This document shows, piece after piece, positions 23,972 through 32,007 of a DNA stretch of 50,288 nucleotides (position 1 is the first letter of the stretch; every line of letters starts with the position of its first letter). The position numbers and the translations under genes were made by a program. The stretch spans positions 1 to 50,288 of the forward strand of contig DAIDIY010000025.1 in NCBI GenBank assembly GCA_027451625.1, read 5' to 3'. The notes beneath the pieces are model-generated. The model searched no databases and was not told where the DNA came from. It saw only the letters and a list, made by a program, of their open reading frames with translations. Origin of the DNA: Candidatus Daviesbacteria bacterium. Lineage in GTDB: Bacteria; Patescibacteriota; Microgenomatia; Daviesbacterales; UBA10151.

Positions 23972-24694
23972 CTAAAGACGAGTCAACTCCAATCTCTCTC
24001 TTAATATTTTTAGCCTCAACTCTATTCTATGTCTAGGTAAAATTCCTTTTTTTCGCATCTCATTTATGGCGATATTCATCCGATTGTTAAAATAAAAATT
24101 ACAGTCTATTTGATCAATTAAACTCTTCCACTGAGTCTCTGATCGATCTTCCACTTTAGTTATTTTTAAAGTCATTCTTCCGTCATGAGTATAATCATTA
24201 ATTGATACTTCATCACAAGAGGTTAAAGGTTCACTTTTAGGTCTTACCGGAAAGATTTCCACTACACCTCCTCCCTTTGTAGTTTGAATCATCTCCCAAA
24301 GAGGTCTTTTTACATCTCGTAAATGATAAAGAAGATATATCGCAATTACTCTATCAAACATATTAGCAGCATAGGGAAGATAATTTATATCACCGGCTAC
24401 ATCTAACCGGGTTTTATTATCTGAAGACGAAAACGAATATGATATATCAGTAGGAAAAACTTTTGCTATTTTTCTGTCTTGGCAGATTCTTGCAAAATTA
24501 CTATTTCCTGATCCTACATCCAAAATTTCTTCTCCTATAAGTTCGCTTCCATCTCTGCTTAACCCTAAGAAATTGGTATATTGAGAGAATGAATAATGAC
24601 TTCGAGGCAAACGGGTGCCGTCTGCAAATTGTAATAGATCATCTCCATCTATTTTAGACGATACTCTTCCGCAAGATACATATAATTCTGGCAT
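23972..24694 (-). CDS. SAM-dependent methyltransferase (class I)
   Basis: A 240-residue protein with the Rossmann-type methyltransferase core. Motif I is EEILDVGSGNSNFARIC (about residues 55-71), an acidic residue after beta-2 lies in KVFPTDISYS, and the post-motif stretch is MFDRVIAIYLLYHLRDVKRP (about 112-131), typical of Methyltransf_11. The substrate is unknown. It is divergent from the TPR membrane protein gene. Confidence 0.85.
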   Translation of the reverse strand: MPELYVSCGRVSSKIDGDDLLQFADGTRLPRSHYSFSQYTNFLGLSRDGSELIGEEILDVGSGNSNFARICQDRKIAKVFPTDISYSFSSSDNKTRLDVAGDINYLPYAANMFDRVIAIYLLYHLRDVKRPLWEMIQTTKGGGVVEIFPVRPKSEPLTSCDEVSINDYTHDGRMTLKITKVEDRSETQWKSLIDQIDCNFYFNNRMNIAINEMRKKGILPRHRIELRLKILRERLELTRL

Positions 24695-24784
24695 TTCAGC
24701 ATTGTATATTACATGACCTGGAATTGAACAGTAAGATACTTTTTAATTGACATAATGATATTTACATTTTATTCTAAGGAGCAT

Positions 24785-26593
24785 ATGAGTCTAAATCACT
24801 CTCAAAAAAATTACATCCGAAAACACATTAAAGATCAAACAATCCCTTTAATATCTTCTTATTTAGAAGTTAATGAAAATCTAGTCTTAGAATATTTGGA
24901 GAAAAGATGGGGTAAAGATAAGCTTAAAAAATTCTTAAATAAAGATACTTATAATCCTAAAATAAAAAGAGATAATCCTACTTCCTTGAAAGAATTCTTT
25001 AAAAAATTTTGGTCTCACCTCCTTTTACTTTCTTTTCTTGTTATAATCACCTACGCAAATACATTGGGCAACGGTTTTGTATCAGACGATATCGCAGCAA
25101 TTCCTAACAACCCTGATCTGAAAAGTTTCTCTCATGTTTTATCTGATCCAAAAGTAATGTTAAGAGCTCTTATCCATTGGGCAGCATTTAGAATTGATGG
25201 AACAAACCCTTTTATCTATCATTTAATTAACCTTGTTATTCACATAGGAGCAACTCTTTCCGTATTTACTTTAATCGCATTTTTGTTTGATCCTCTTTTG
25301 GCACTTCTTACGGCAAGTATTTTTGCTGTTCATCCTGCTATCTCTGAAGCTGTCAGCTGGATCTCAGGAGGCGGCTATTCACAAACAGCTCTTTTTTTCT
25401 TATTAACATTTCTTTTTTATATTCTCTCCAAAGAAAGCTTCAAAAAATATTTAATATCTCTAATTTTTTATATCTTAACTCTAGAATCGATAGTTACCGC
25501 TCCAGTTCTATTTTTTATTTTACCTTTATACGAGATCGCTTACGGAAATTTAAGAAAAAACTGGAAAAAATTGATTCCTTTTTTGGTATTAAGTGGAGTT
25601 TGGATACTATTCGCACTAATCTTAGTTCCGCAAAGAATTAACACATTACAGACTGAGTACTATCAATCTAAAGGATTTGATAATCCGTTCCAGCAGATTC
25701 CAATTGCAATCTCTTCTTATCTATTCCTTTTTGCTTGGCCTCAAGGTTTAACAATTTACCATTCTGAACTTTCGTTTTCACCGATCGTATTTTCATTTTA
25801 TGTACTTACAGCACTTGTCTTTTTTACACTTTTAATTTGGGGATTTAAAAAAAACAAATTTATCTTTTTTTGGTTTAGCTTTTTCATTATTAGCTTACTG
25901 CCGACACTTACCCCCCTGCGGATAAGTTGGATAGTTGCTGAAAGATATGTATATCTTGGAAGCTTAGGAATATTTGTTGTTTTTTGCTACTATACTCTAA
26001 AACTTGCTAATAAATATAACCTCAAAAAGCCCTTTTATATTCTCTTTTGCATATTAATTGCCGCTCTTATGATTAGGACTTTTATAAGAAATATTGATTG
26101 GAAGAACGAAGATAATTTATGGATTGCTACTGGAAAAACATCTCCCTCAGATCCTGTGACTCATAATAATTTAGGAGACTATTATACAAGACACGGAAAC
26201 TTAACAATGGCGGCATCTGAATTTTTACAAGCAATCAGTCTTAAAAAAGATTATGCTGATGCTTATCATAATCTCGCAAATACCTATGAAAAAATGGGAA
26301 AAACTGATCTTGCAATATCTTACTACCAGCAGGCAATAAAATATAATCCGCTCCTTTGGCAGTCATACCTAAATCTTAGTGTTATCTATTTTAATGAAAA
26401 CAAAAACACTTTAGCGATAGCTGCATTAAAAAAAGGCATACTGAAAGACCCCAAAAACTATTCACTTCTTTTCAATCTTGCTAAGATATATTTAAAAAAT
26501 TCCGACAAAACACAGGCCAGAAATACTCTTGAAAATATTCTGCAGATTTATCCCCAAGACCAATCTGCCAAAAACCTATTAAAACAGACTTAA
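24785..26593 (+). CDS. Polytopic membrane protein with C-terminal TPR repeats (TMTC-like)
   Basis: A 602-residue protein. I start it at ATG 24785, preceded by AAGGAG; an upstream ATG at 24755 is possible. A charged cytoplasmic N-terminus of about 75 residues is followed by about 11 membrane helices, and then, from about residue 450, at least four TPR units (VTHNNLGDYYTRHGNLTMAA, ADAYHNLANTYEKMGKTDLA, LWQSYLNLSVIYFNENKNTL). The extracytoplasmic loop has GNGFVSDDIAAI and later WISGGGYSQTALFF, which recalls the GT-C mannosyl/oligosaccharyltransferase plan of TMTC and related bacterial proteins. Glycosyl transfer is inference. It overlaps the convergent solute-binding gene by 4 nt. Confidence 0.75.
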   Translation: MSLNHSQKNYIRKHIKDQTIPLISSYLEVNENLVLEYLEKRWGKDKLKKFLNKDTYNPKIKRDNPTSLKEFFKKFWSHLLLLSFLVIITYANTLGNGFVSDDIAAIPNNPDLKSFSHVLSDPKVMLRALIHWAAFRIDGTNPFIYHLINLVIHIGATLSVFTLIAFLFDPLLALLTASIFAVHPAISEAVSWISGGGYSQTALFFLLTFLFYILSKESFKKYLISLIFYILTLESIVTAPVLFFILPLYEIAYGNLRKNWKKLIPFLVLSGVWILFALILVPQRINTLQTEYYQSKGFDNPFQQIPIAISSYLFLFAWPQGLTIYHSELSFSPIVFSFYVLTALVFFTLLIWGFKKNKFIFFWFSFFIISLLPTLTPLRISWIVAERYVYLGSLGIFVVFCYYTLKLANKYNLKKPFYILFCILIAALMIRTFIRNIDWKNEDNLWIATGKTSPSDPVTHNNLGDYYTRHGNLTMAASEFLQAISLKKDYADAYHNLANTYEKMGKTDLAISYYQQAIKYNPLLWQSYLNLSVIYFNENKNTLAIAALKKGILKDPKNYSLLFNLAKIYLKNSDKTQARNTLENILQIYPQDQSAKNLLKQT

Positions 26594-28071
26594 AAAACAG
26601 TATCCCGGTTAACTTGAAGCGATAAAACTTTATTAAGCAAATCCTCAGATTTTTTTCTATAAACGATATTAACTTTAGGAAAGTAAAGAAAAGTTGCTGG
26701 GGCATCATTTAAAAGAACTCTTTGAAAATCAAAATATTTTTCCTGCCTTATTTTAAAATCTGTTAATTTCCTTCCTTTTTCCAAATCATCGTCAACCCTT
26801 TTTGATTGATAATCAGAGATATTTGTTTGCTGTTGAGTTGAATGCCAAAGAGCATATTGATCAGGGTCTTCTGGAATTTCCTGTAAGGTAAGCAGTGCTT
26901 GGAAATTTTGTGGTTTTCCGTTTTCGACTCTAACTATAGTTTGTATTCCATCTTTCTTCCATGAGTCAGCAATAGTATTGGCGACATCTGAGAGTCCGGA
27001 GATAGTTGTTAAAGTAATTGCATTCTTTTTTTCATCTGCTTTTACTTTTTTTAAATAACTTTGAGCTTCATCTGGATTATTTACTCCGCTGTCTACGTTT
27101 GCATTGTATCCCCAAGAGAAAGGTGGAATAGAAGTTTTAGCCCATAGCTCATTTTTAATGATAGGCGTTGAAAAACTTAGAGCTTTACGAAAATTCCTAT
27201 CCGATAAAACAGGGTCTTGAGTATTATAAAAGATAGCTACAATTTTATTGTAATCTATATATTGTTTAATTTTGACTGTTGCTTCTCTTGAGAGCTGTCC
27301 GATATCAGATATCCCAATCATACTTTCCACTTCTCCCAAAGCAAACGCTGTTTTTATAGTTTGTTCATCTTCGTAAAATCTGAAAACAATTTTTGGCAAC
27401 TTAAGCGATTTTTCAACTGGATCAGCAACAATTTTGGTAAGAAAGCTCCCGTCTGAGTTGAAAGTGATCTCAGTTGCCTTATACTCGCCTACTCCTATTA
27501 AACTATCTCCTTTAAATACTGGACTTAGAAGTAAAGTAGGAAATCTTGAGAACGAATCACCTAACTTAAAAATAATTGTTTGATCATCAGGATAAGAAAC
27601 ACTGACATCAGGCATGTTAAACTGTATATCCGACGATTTTACTTTAGTTCCATCTTGCCAATAAAGATTATTTTTCAAATGAAAAGTATATAATCTCGCA
27701 TTTTTATTAACCTCCCATCCACTAGCCAGATCAGCTTCCGGCAGCCCTGATTTATTCAATTTTACTAATGGTTTTGAGATCAAAGAAGTAATATAGTTTG
27801 GAAGATCGTTGGGCTGGTAAATTCCTATTATACCTTCTGAAATAGTCGGAGTTTTATTTGCCATCTGGATTCTATAGATAAGAATGATTAAAGCAACAAT
27901 GGCAAGAATTACCAAGATAAACCCTCTTCTTAAAAAAAAGTCCCAAGCCATCTGCCTCTTTTGATTGTTTGCAGCAGTAGGAATAGTTAGTGGAGTTTGG
28001 AAAGCCTTTTTATACCATCTTTTAATAAATATCAGAGTTACCAAAACTATAAAATTAATTTTTTTTAGCAT
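26590..28071 (-). CDS. Peptide-type ABC transporter substrate-binding protein (SBP family 5)
   Basis: A 493-residue membrane-anchored binding protein. A hydrophobic helix at about residues 50-68 (GFILVILAIVALIILIYRIQ) precedes the SBP_bac_5 domain: ADLASGWEVNKNARLYTFHL and YWQDGTKVKSSDIQFNM match the family signature, and RNFRKALSFSTP and YNANVDSGVNNPDEA are also typical. The family binds oligopeptides or similar ligands. No permease or ATPase genes adjoin, and the conserved core is shorter than in OppA. It is the last gene of the uvrA-to-secG run, 28 nt after secG. Confidence 0.85.
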   Translation of the reverse strand: MLKKINFIVLVTLIFIKRWYKKAFQTPLTIPTAANNQKRQMAWDFFLRRGFILVILAIVALIILIYRIQMANKTPTISEGIIGIYQPNDLPNYITSLISKPLVKLNKSGLPEADLASGWEVNKNARLYTFHLKNNLYWQDGTKVKSSDIQFNMPDVSVSYPDDQTIIFKLGDSFSRFPTLLLSPVFKGDSLIGVGEYKATEITFNSDGSFLTKIVADPVEKSLKLPKIVFRFYEDEQTIKTAFALGEVESMIGISDIGQLSREATVKIKQYIDYNKIVAIFYNTQDPVLSDRNFRKALSFSTPIIKNELWAKTSIPPFSWGYNANVDSGVNNPDEAQSYLKKVKADEKKNAITLTTISGLSDVANTIADSWKKDGIQTIVRVENGKPQNFQALLTLQEIPEDPDQYALWHSTQQQTNISDYQSKRVDDDLEKGRKLTDFKIRQEKYFDFQRVLLNDAPATFLYFPKVNIVYRKKSEDLLNKVLSLQVNRDTVF

Positions 28072-28099
28072 AATATGAATAATAACTCTATAGACTAAT

Positions 28100-28324
28100 T
28101 TAACCGAATATTAATGATATCAGTGATGAAACGATGAACAAAAAGGCTACTACGCCAGTCATAATAAAAAGAAGTCTTTCAATACCTCTTTTGGTCCCAT
28201 AAAAATCCAAATTCCCCCCAAATGTTGAACCGAGACCTGAGCCTTGATTCTGTAATAAAATCATAATAACCAAGATAACCGCTAGAACGATTTGAGCTAC
28301 TGTTAAAATGGTTGGATTAATCAT
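28100..28324 (-). CDS. secG: Preprotein translocase subunit SecG
   Basis: A 74-residue protein with two membrane helices (residues 5-24, LTVAQIVLAVILVIMILLQN, and 51-72). The motif LLQNQGSGLGSTFGGN is diagnostic of SecG. SecG assists SecYEG by inverting its topology during SecA cycling. Length is normal for the family. It lies 28 nt from the genes on either side in the same direction. Confidence 0.95.
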   Translation of the reverse strand: MINPTILTVAQIVLAVILVIMILLQNQGSGLGSTFGGNLDFYGTKRGIERLLFIMTGVVAFLFIVSSLISLIFG

Positions 28325-28352
28325 ATTTTAAGTTTTATTTTATTATTATACC

Positions 28353-28754
28353 CTAATCTATTAACCAATGTGTCATATGCATTATAACTGCTAAAAAAAA
28401 TGACGCAACAGCCGCCACCTGAAATGTGTTTAGATCCATCTTTGAAATTGCAAATCCACCTAAAACTGTGCCTGGAAATTGATAGTTTGCAATTGAGATC
28501 GAAGGAACGGTAATTACTAGAATATATAAGGCTAAAATATTTCCCGCCCAAGAGAAAATTCCCAAGGTCAAAAGATTAAGAGGTAATAGTAATACCTTCA
28601 TAAACGGTACTACTAGAAAATTAGCTATCATTATTCCAACAGCCGCAGTTAGCCATCCTTTAACACCTCCTGAGATTGTAAAAGTAGGCAAAAAATGAGA
28701 TATAACCATCAAAGCTCCGCAATTTATTAAAATGTTTCGAAGAAGAGGCTTCAT
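28353..28754 (-). CDS. Phage-holin family 4-like membrane protein (PF04020 type)
   Basis: A 133-residue protein with four membrane helices. The phrases LRNILINCGALMVISHFLPT, KGWLTAAVGIMIANFLVVPF and VLLLPLNLLTLGIFSW match the bacterial 'phage holin family protein/YvlD' group, which is chromosomal and not linked to phage in most genomes. Role unknown. It lies 13 nt after uvrC, in the same transcript. Confidence 0.82.
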   Translation of the reverse strand: MKPLLRNILINCGALMVISHFLPTFTISGGVKGWLTAAVGIMIANFLVVPFMKVLLLPLNLLTLGIFSWAGNILALYILVITVPSISIANYQFPGTVLGGFAISKMDLNTFQVAAVASFFLAVIMHMTHWLID

Positions 28755-28767
28755 TTATCACTCTTAA

Positions 28768-30051
28768 TTATACACTTTTTTCTAAAAACGACCGGCTGCG
28801 AAGTTGACGATGATAATTTAAGGCAAAGCGGTGGGCCTCATCGCGGATTTTTTGCACTAACCGTAAAGATAGCGATGTTTTTGGTAATTTAATGATCTCC
28901 TCAAAAGGAGTATAAAGCCATTCTCGACGCTTCGCTAAACCGAATATTGGTACACTCCAATTTTTTTTAGATATTTCATCGTATGCTGATCTTACCTGCC
29001 CTCTTCCTCCATCTATTAATATCAAATCCGGTTTTGGCCATTCTGAATGATTCAATCTCCTCCTTATCATCTCTGCCATCATCGCAAAATCATTAGGCTT
29101 CCCTGATAGATGTATTTTAAATCGGCGATACCATTTTTTATCAATCTCGCCGTGGGTTAAAACTACAAGTGAACCAACGGCCATCTTGCCTATAAGATTC
29201 GAGATATCATAACATTCAATTCTTTCAGGAATATTAGGTAGATTCAAATCTGACTTTAATCTATTTATTGATAATAAATTTTTATTTTCCAAAAAATTTG
29301 GATCTTCAAGGTAGACTTGTGCATTATTTATCTTCTGAGTCAAATATTCTATCCCTGAAATTACTTTCTTAATCCTTAAAGCTTCTTCAAACTGTTCATT
29401 TTTAGAATAATCTTCCATCTCAGATTTTAATTCTTTAATTAGTTCATCTTCTCCCCCCTCCATAAACTTTATAAATCTTCTTATAATCTTGCGATACTCT
29501 TTATCATTTATTTTGCCCGCGCATGGTCCAGGACAAAGTCCTAAATGATAATAAAAACAAGGTTTTAAGATATTTTTCCCTTGCTGTTTGGGAGGATTTT
29601 GACACCAGGGAAATACTCTTCTAATTTTTTTTAAGGTATCTTTTACAATCTTAGAAGACGGAAATGGACCGAAATAGGAAGCAGCATCTGCGAGTTCATT
29701 CTTTCGAGCAGTAGTAATTTGCGGATACGAATCTTTACTGATTTTAACATAAAGATAATCTTTATCATCAGTCAGTTTAATATTAAACGGCGGCAAAAAC
29801 TTCTTTATTAAATTAGCCTCTAAAATTAATGCCTCAATCTCCGATTCGACTATAATAGTCTCAAGGCTGCTGATATGTTCAACTAAAGCAGCTGTTTTAG
29901 TACTTATTAAATTCTTTGCAAAATATGACGAAACTCGACTGTAAAGATCTATCGCTTTGCCTACATAAAGTATATCTCCATTTGAGTCTTTGAATATATA
30001 AACTCCACTTTTATGCGGAATTAGATTTTTATCGATAAACTTCGGAATCAT
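28768..30051 (-). CDS. uvrC: UvrC excinuclease subunit, C-terminal HhH domain missing
   Basis: UvrC makes both cuts in nucleotide excision repair. At 427 residues it is well short of the usual about 600. The GIY-YIG nuclease is complete (SGVYIFKDSNGDILYVGKA, residues 15-33), the cysteine-rich stretch HLGLCPGPCAGKI is present, the UVR motif follows (KNEQFEEALRIKKVI), and the RNase H-like nuclease has its acidic residues in IECYDISN and LILIDGGRGQ and a histidine in DEAHRFALNYH. The protein stops at LRSRSFLEKSV, where other UvrC proteins continue into the helix-hairpin-helix domain. DNA binding for the 5' cut may be altered. It lies between the transglutaminase-like and holin-like genes. Confidence 0.93.
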   Translation of the reverse strand: MIPKFIDKNLIPHKSGVYIFKDSNGDILYVGKAIDLYSRVSSYFAKNLISTKTAALVEHISSLETIIVESEIEALILEANLIKKFLPPFNIKLTDDKDYLYVKISKDSYPQITTARKNELADAASYFGPFPSSKIVKDTLKKIRRVFPWCQNPPKQQGKNILKPCFYYHLGLCPGPCAGKINDKEYRKIIRRFIKFMEGGEDELIKELKSEMEDYSKNEQFEEALRIKKVISGIEYLTQKINNAQVYLEDPNFLENKNLLSINRLKSDLNLPNIPERIECYDISNLIGKMAVGSLVVLTHGEIDKKWYRRFKIHLSGKPNDFAMMAEMIRRRLNHSEWPKPDLILIDGGRGQVRSAYDEISKKNWSVPIFGLAKRREWLYTPFEEIIKLPKTSLSLRLVQKIRDEAHRFALNYHRQLRSRSFLEKSV

Positions 30052-30075
30052 AGCATCACTATTTTAAAGTATAAG

Positions 30076-31947
30076 TCAAGATGAAGATGCGGCTTTTGAT
30101 CTTTTTATATAGATATGTATATTAAGAACTAACAAATAAAATATTATAAAAACAATCCCTAGGATAAAAGGTAATATATATGGTTTTCCAAAATTCCAAG
30201 GAACAAGAGATTTTATTTGAATTTCCTTTGTTACACTGCTTCCTAAAAATGAAACCTCAACCTGTGCATTTGATTTGTTAATTTCAATTCCGGGATTTAA
30301 ATTAACAATGAAACTAAAATTTCCAAATGGAGGAATCTGAGGGACAAAGACATTCTTTTCACCAAAAAATGAAGGTACGTTGGAGCTTAGAGTTACAAAA
30401 CCTGGAGAAAAGGAGTATCCCCCTTGATTTATGACCGTCACTTTTAGCGATCCTGGTATTCCTTTCCACACTGCTTGGGGAGAATCAATCTCAAGTTTAG
30501 GAGAGATTGAATCAGGAAAAGATAGCTTGCTAGGAATAGATAAATCAAAGTTTCCATCTATCAGAGGAGAGATAGATGACTCCCCTTGAACAAAAAGGAT
30601 GATGTGTTCCAAATCTAGTCTATCAAAATAATTAATGCCCCCAGTAGTGGCTTCCCAAGTAGGATCAACCATTACCCAATGATCTTGATCATCTAAGTAT
30701 TCATCCCAATAATGAATTTGTGAATCTTTTGTTGTTGTAGGGCGTAATTTATCGTTAGTAGCAAGAGAGATACCGACCACTCTTCGGGCAGGAACTCCTA
30801 AAGCCCGAGCTAGAGTGATAAAAAGATCTGCATATTCTTGATCCAAAGAATCATTAGGATGATTTAAGGCAGTTACAGCTCCAAGCCTCTCATTTGAATT
30901 AAGTTCCCATTTTTTATAATTATATTTTAAATAACTCACCACGAAGTTGTATGCCAGGCGTGCCCTCTGAGAGCGTGTTTTATGAGGCTGATCTTTAAGA
31001 ATATTCTTTAACTCATCTGTTATCTCAGAATCTCCCGTTTCCCAAAAAAGATCACTTTTTAACTCCGTTTTCAAATCAGCAGGAGATAATTTTGATTGAG
31101 TATAGAAAGGATTATTAGCTGATATCTTTGCTTCTCCTAATAACTTAATATTTAACTCTTCTTTGTGTTTTAATCTATACCAAGCAAGATAGTTACCATC
31201 ACGATCTAAAGTCACATTTTCTGGTAAAGGTGAAATCCAGTTTATAAAAACCTGTTGAGTAGAACTGTCAGACGGTATAACGATAGACTGGAGTTTAGGC
31301 AAAAGAGATGAGGACTTCAAATGATAATGTGCCCTAAAGCTAACAAATTGATAATCACCAAAGCTTATAGATACACCTTTATTAAGGATGGTATTTTTGC
31401 TAAAACTAAAAATAATCTTACCATTATCTACAGTTTGATTATCCGCTTTAGGATATACTAATGAAGGCTCTCCAAAATCAATTGGTACCTTAAGTGTTAA
31501 ATCATATCTGTTCAACTCACTTGTGGGATAAACTCTAGGTAAATTTACTTCCCAAACTTTACCAAAACGACGAGCAAAATCTTCCGATTTGTAACTTATT
31601 GTAAATGACTGGACTTTTCCCAGACCAGAGATCTGATTGGGAAAGGTGAGAGTGATAACTGTTTTATTATCTTGAATTTGCGACCGGACTGGAATAGAAC
31701 CGTTGGAATTATTAGCTGAGACGTTCGAGATAGTAACCGATCCTATCTTAACCGTAAAATGTGAAACATAATAACGATCCGATAGATTTTTTATAGTTAC
31801 ATTATCCGTTACAGTAGTCGTTCCACTCTCTGAGACATCATAATTTACTTTATAATTTACCGAAAAAGTATTGGCTGCAGCTCTAGTATCTGTCGGGAAA
31901 AAAAGAAAGGCAAAAACTAAAATAAAAAGGCAAACTATTCGTTTCAT
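30076..31947 (-). CDS. Exported transglutaminase-like protein, catalytic Cys replaced
   Basis: A 623-residue surface protein: signal helix (residues 4-17, then TDTRAAA), a beta-rich domain (about 25-300), a transglutaminase-like domain (about 305-455), an Ig-like domain and a C-terminal membrane helix (about 592-612) with a basic tail. In the core, DQEYADLFITLARALGVPAR has Asp369 where the catalytic Cys normally stands; H412 (IHYWDEY) and D428 (VMVDPTWE) are kept with normal spacing. It is probably not an active thiol enzyme. It lies between uvrA and uvrC in one transcript, which may be only chance operon packing. Confidence 0.82.
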   Translation of the reverse strand: MKRIVCLFILVFAFLFFPTDTRAAANTFSVNYKVNYDVSESGTTTVTDNVTIKNLSDRYYVSHFTVKIGSVTISNVSANNSNGSIPVRSQIQDNKTVITLTFPNQISGLGKVQSFTISYKSEDFARRFGKVWEVNLPRVYPTSELNRYDLTLKVPIDFGEPSLVYPKADNQTVDNGKIIFSFSKNTILNKGVSISFGDYQFVSFRAHYHLKSSSLLPKLQSIVIPSDSSTQQVFINWISPLPENVTLDRDGNYLAWYRLKHKEELNIKLLGEAKISANNPFYTQSKLSPADLKTELKSDLFWETGDSEITDELKNILKDQPHKTRSQRARLAYNFVVSYLKYNYKKWELNSNERLGAVTALNHPNDSLDQEYADLFITLARALGVPARRVVGISLATNDKLRPTTTKDSQIHYWDEYLDDQDHWVMVDPTWEATTGGINYFDRLDLEHIILFVQGESSISPLIDGNFDLSIPSKLSFPDSISPKLEIDSPQAVWKGIPGSLKVTVINQGGYSFSPGFVTLSSNVPSFFGEKNVFVPQIPPFGNFSFIVNLNPGIEINKSNAQVEVSFLGSSVTKEIQIKSLVPWNFGKPYILPFILGIVFIIFYLLVLNIHIYIKRSKAASSS

Positions 31948-32007
31948 CCTTCTCTATTGTAGCTATATAATATTGTCTAAGCAAATGAAATGAAAAAATA
32001 GGATTAT

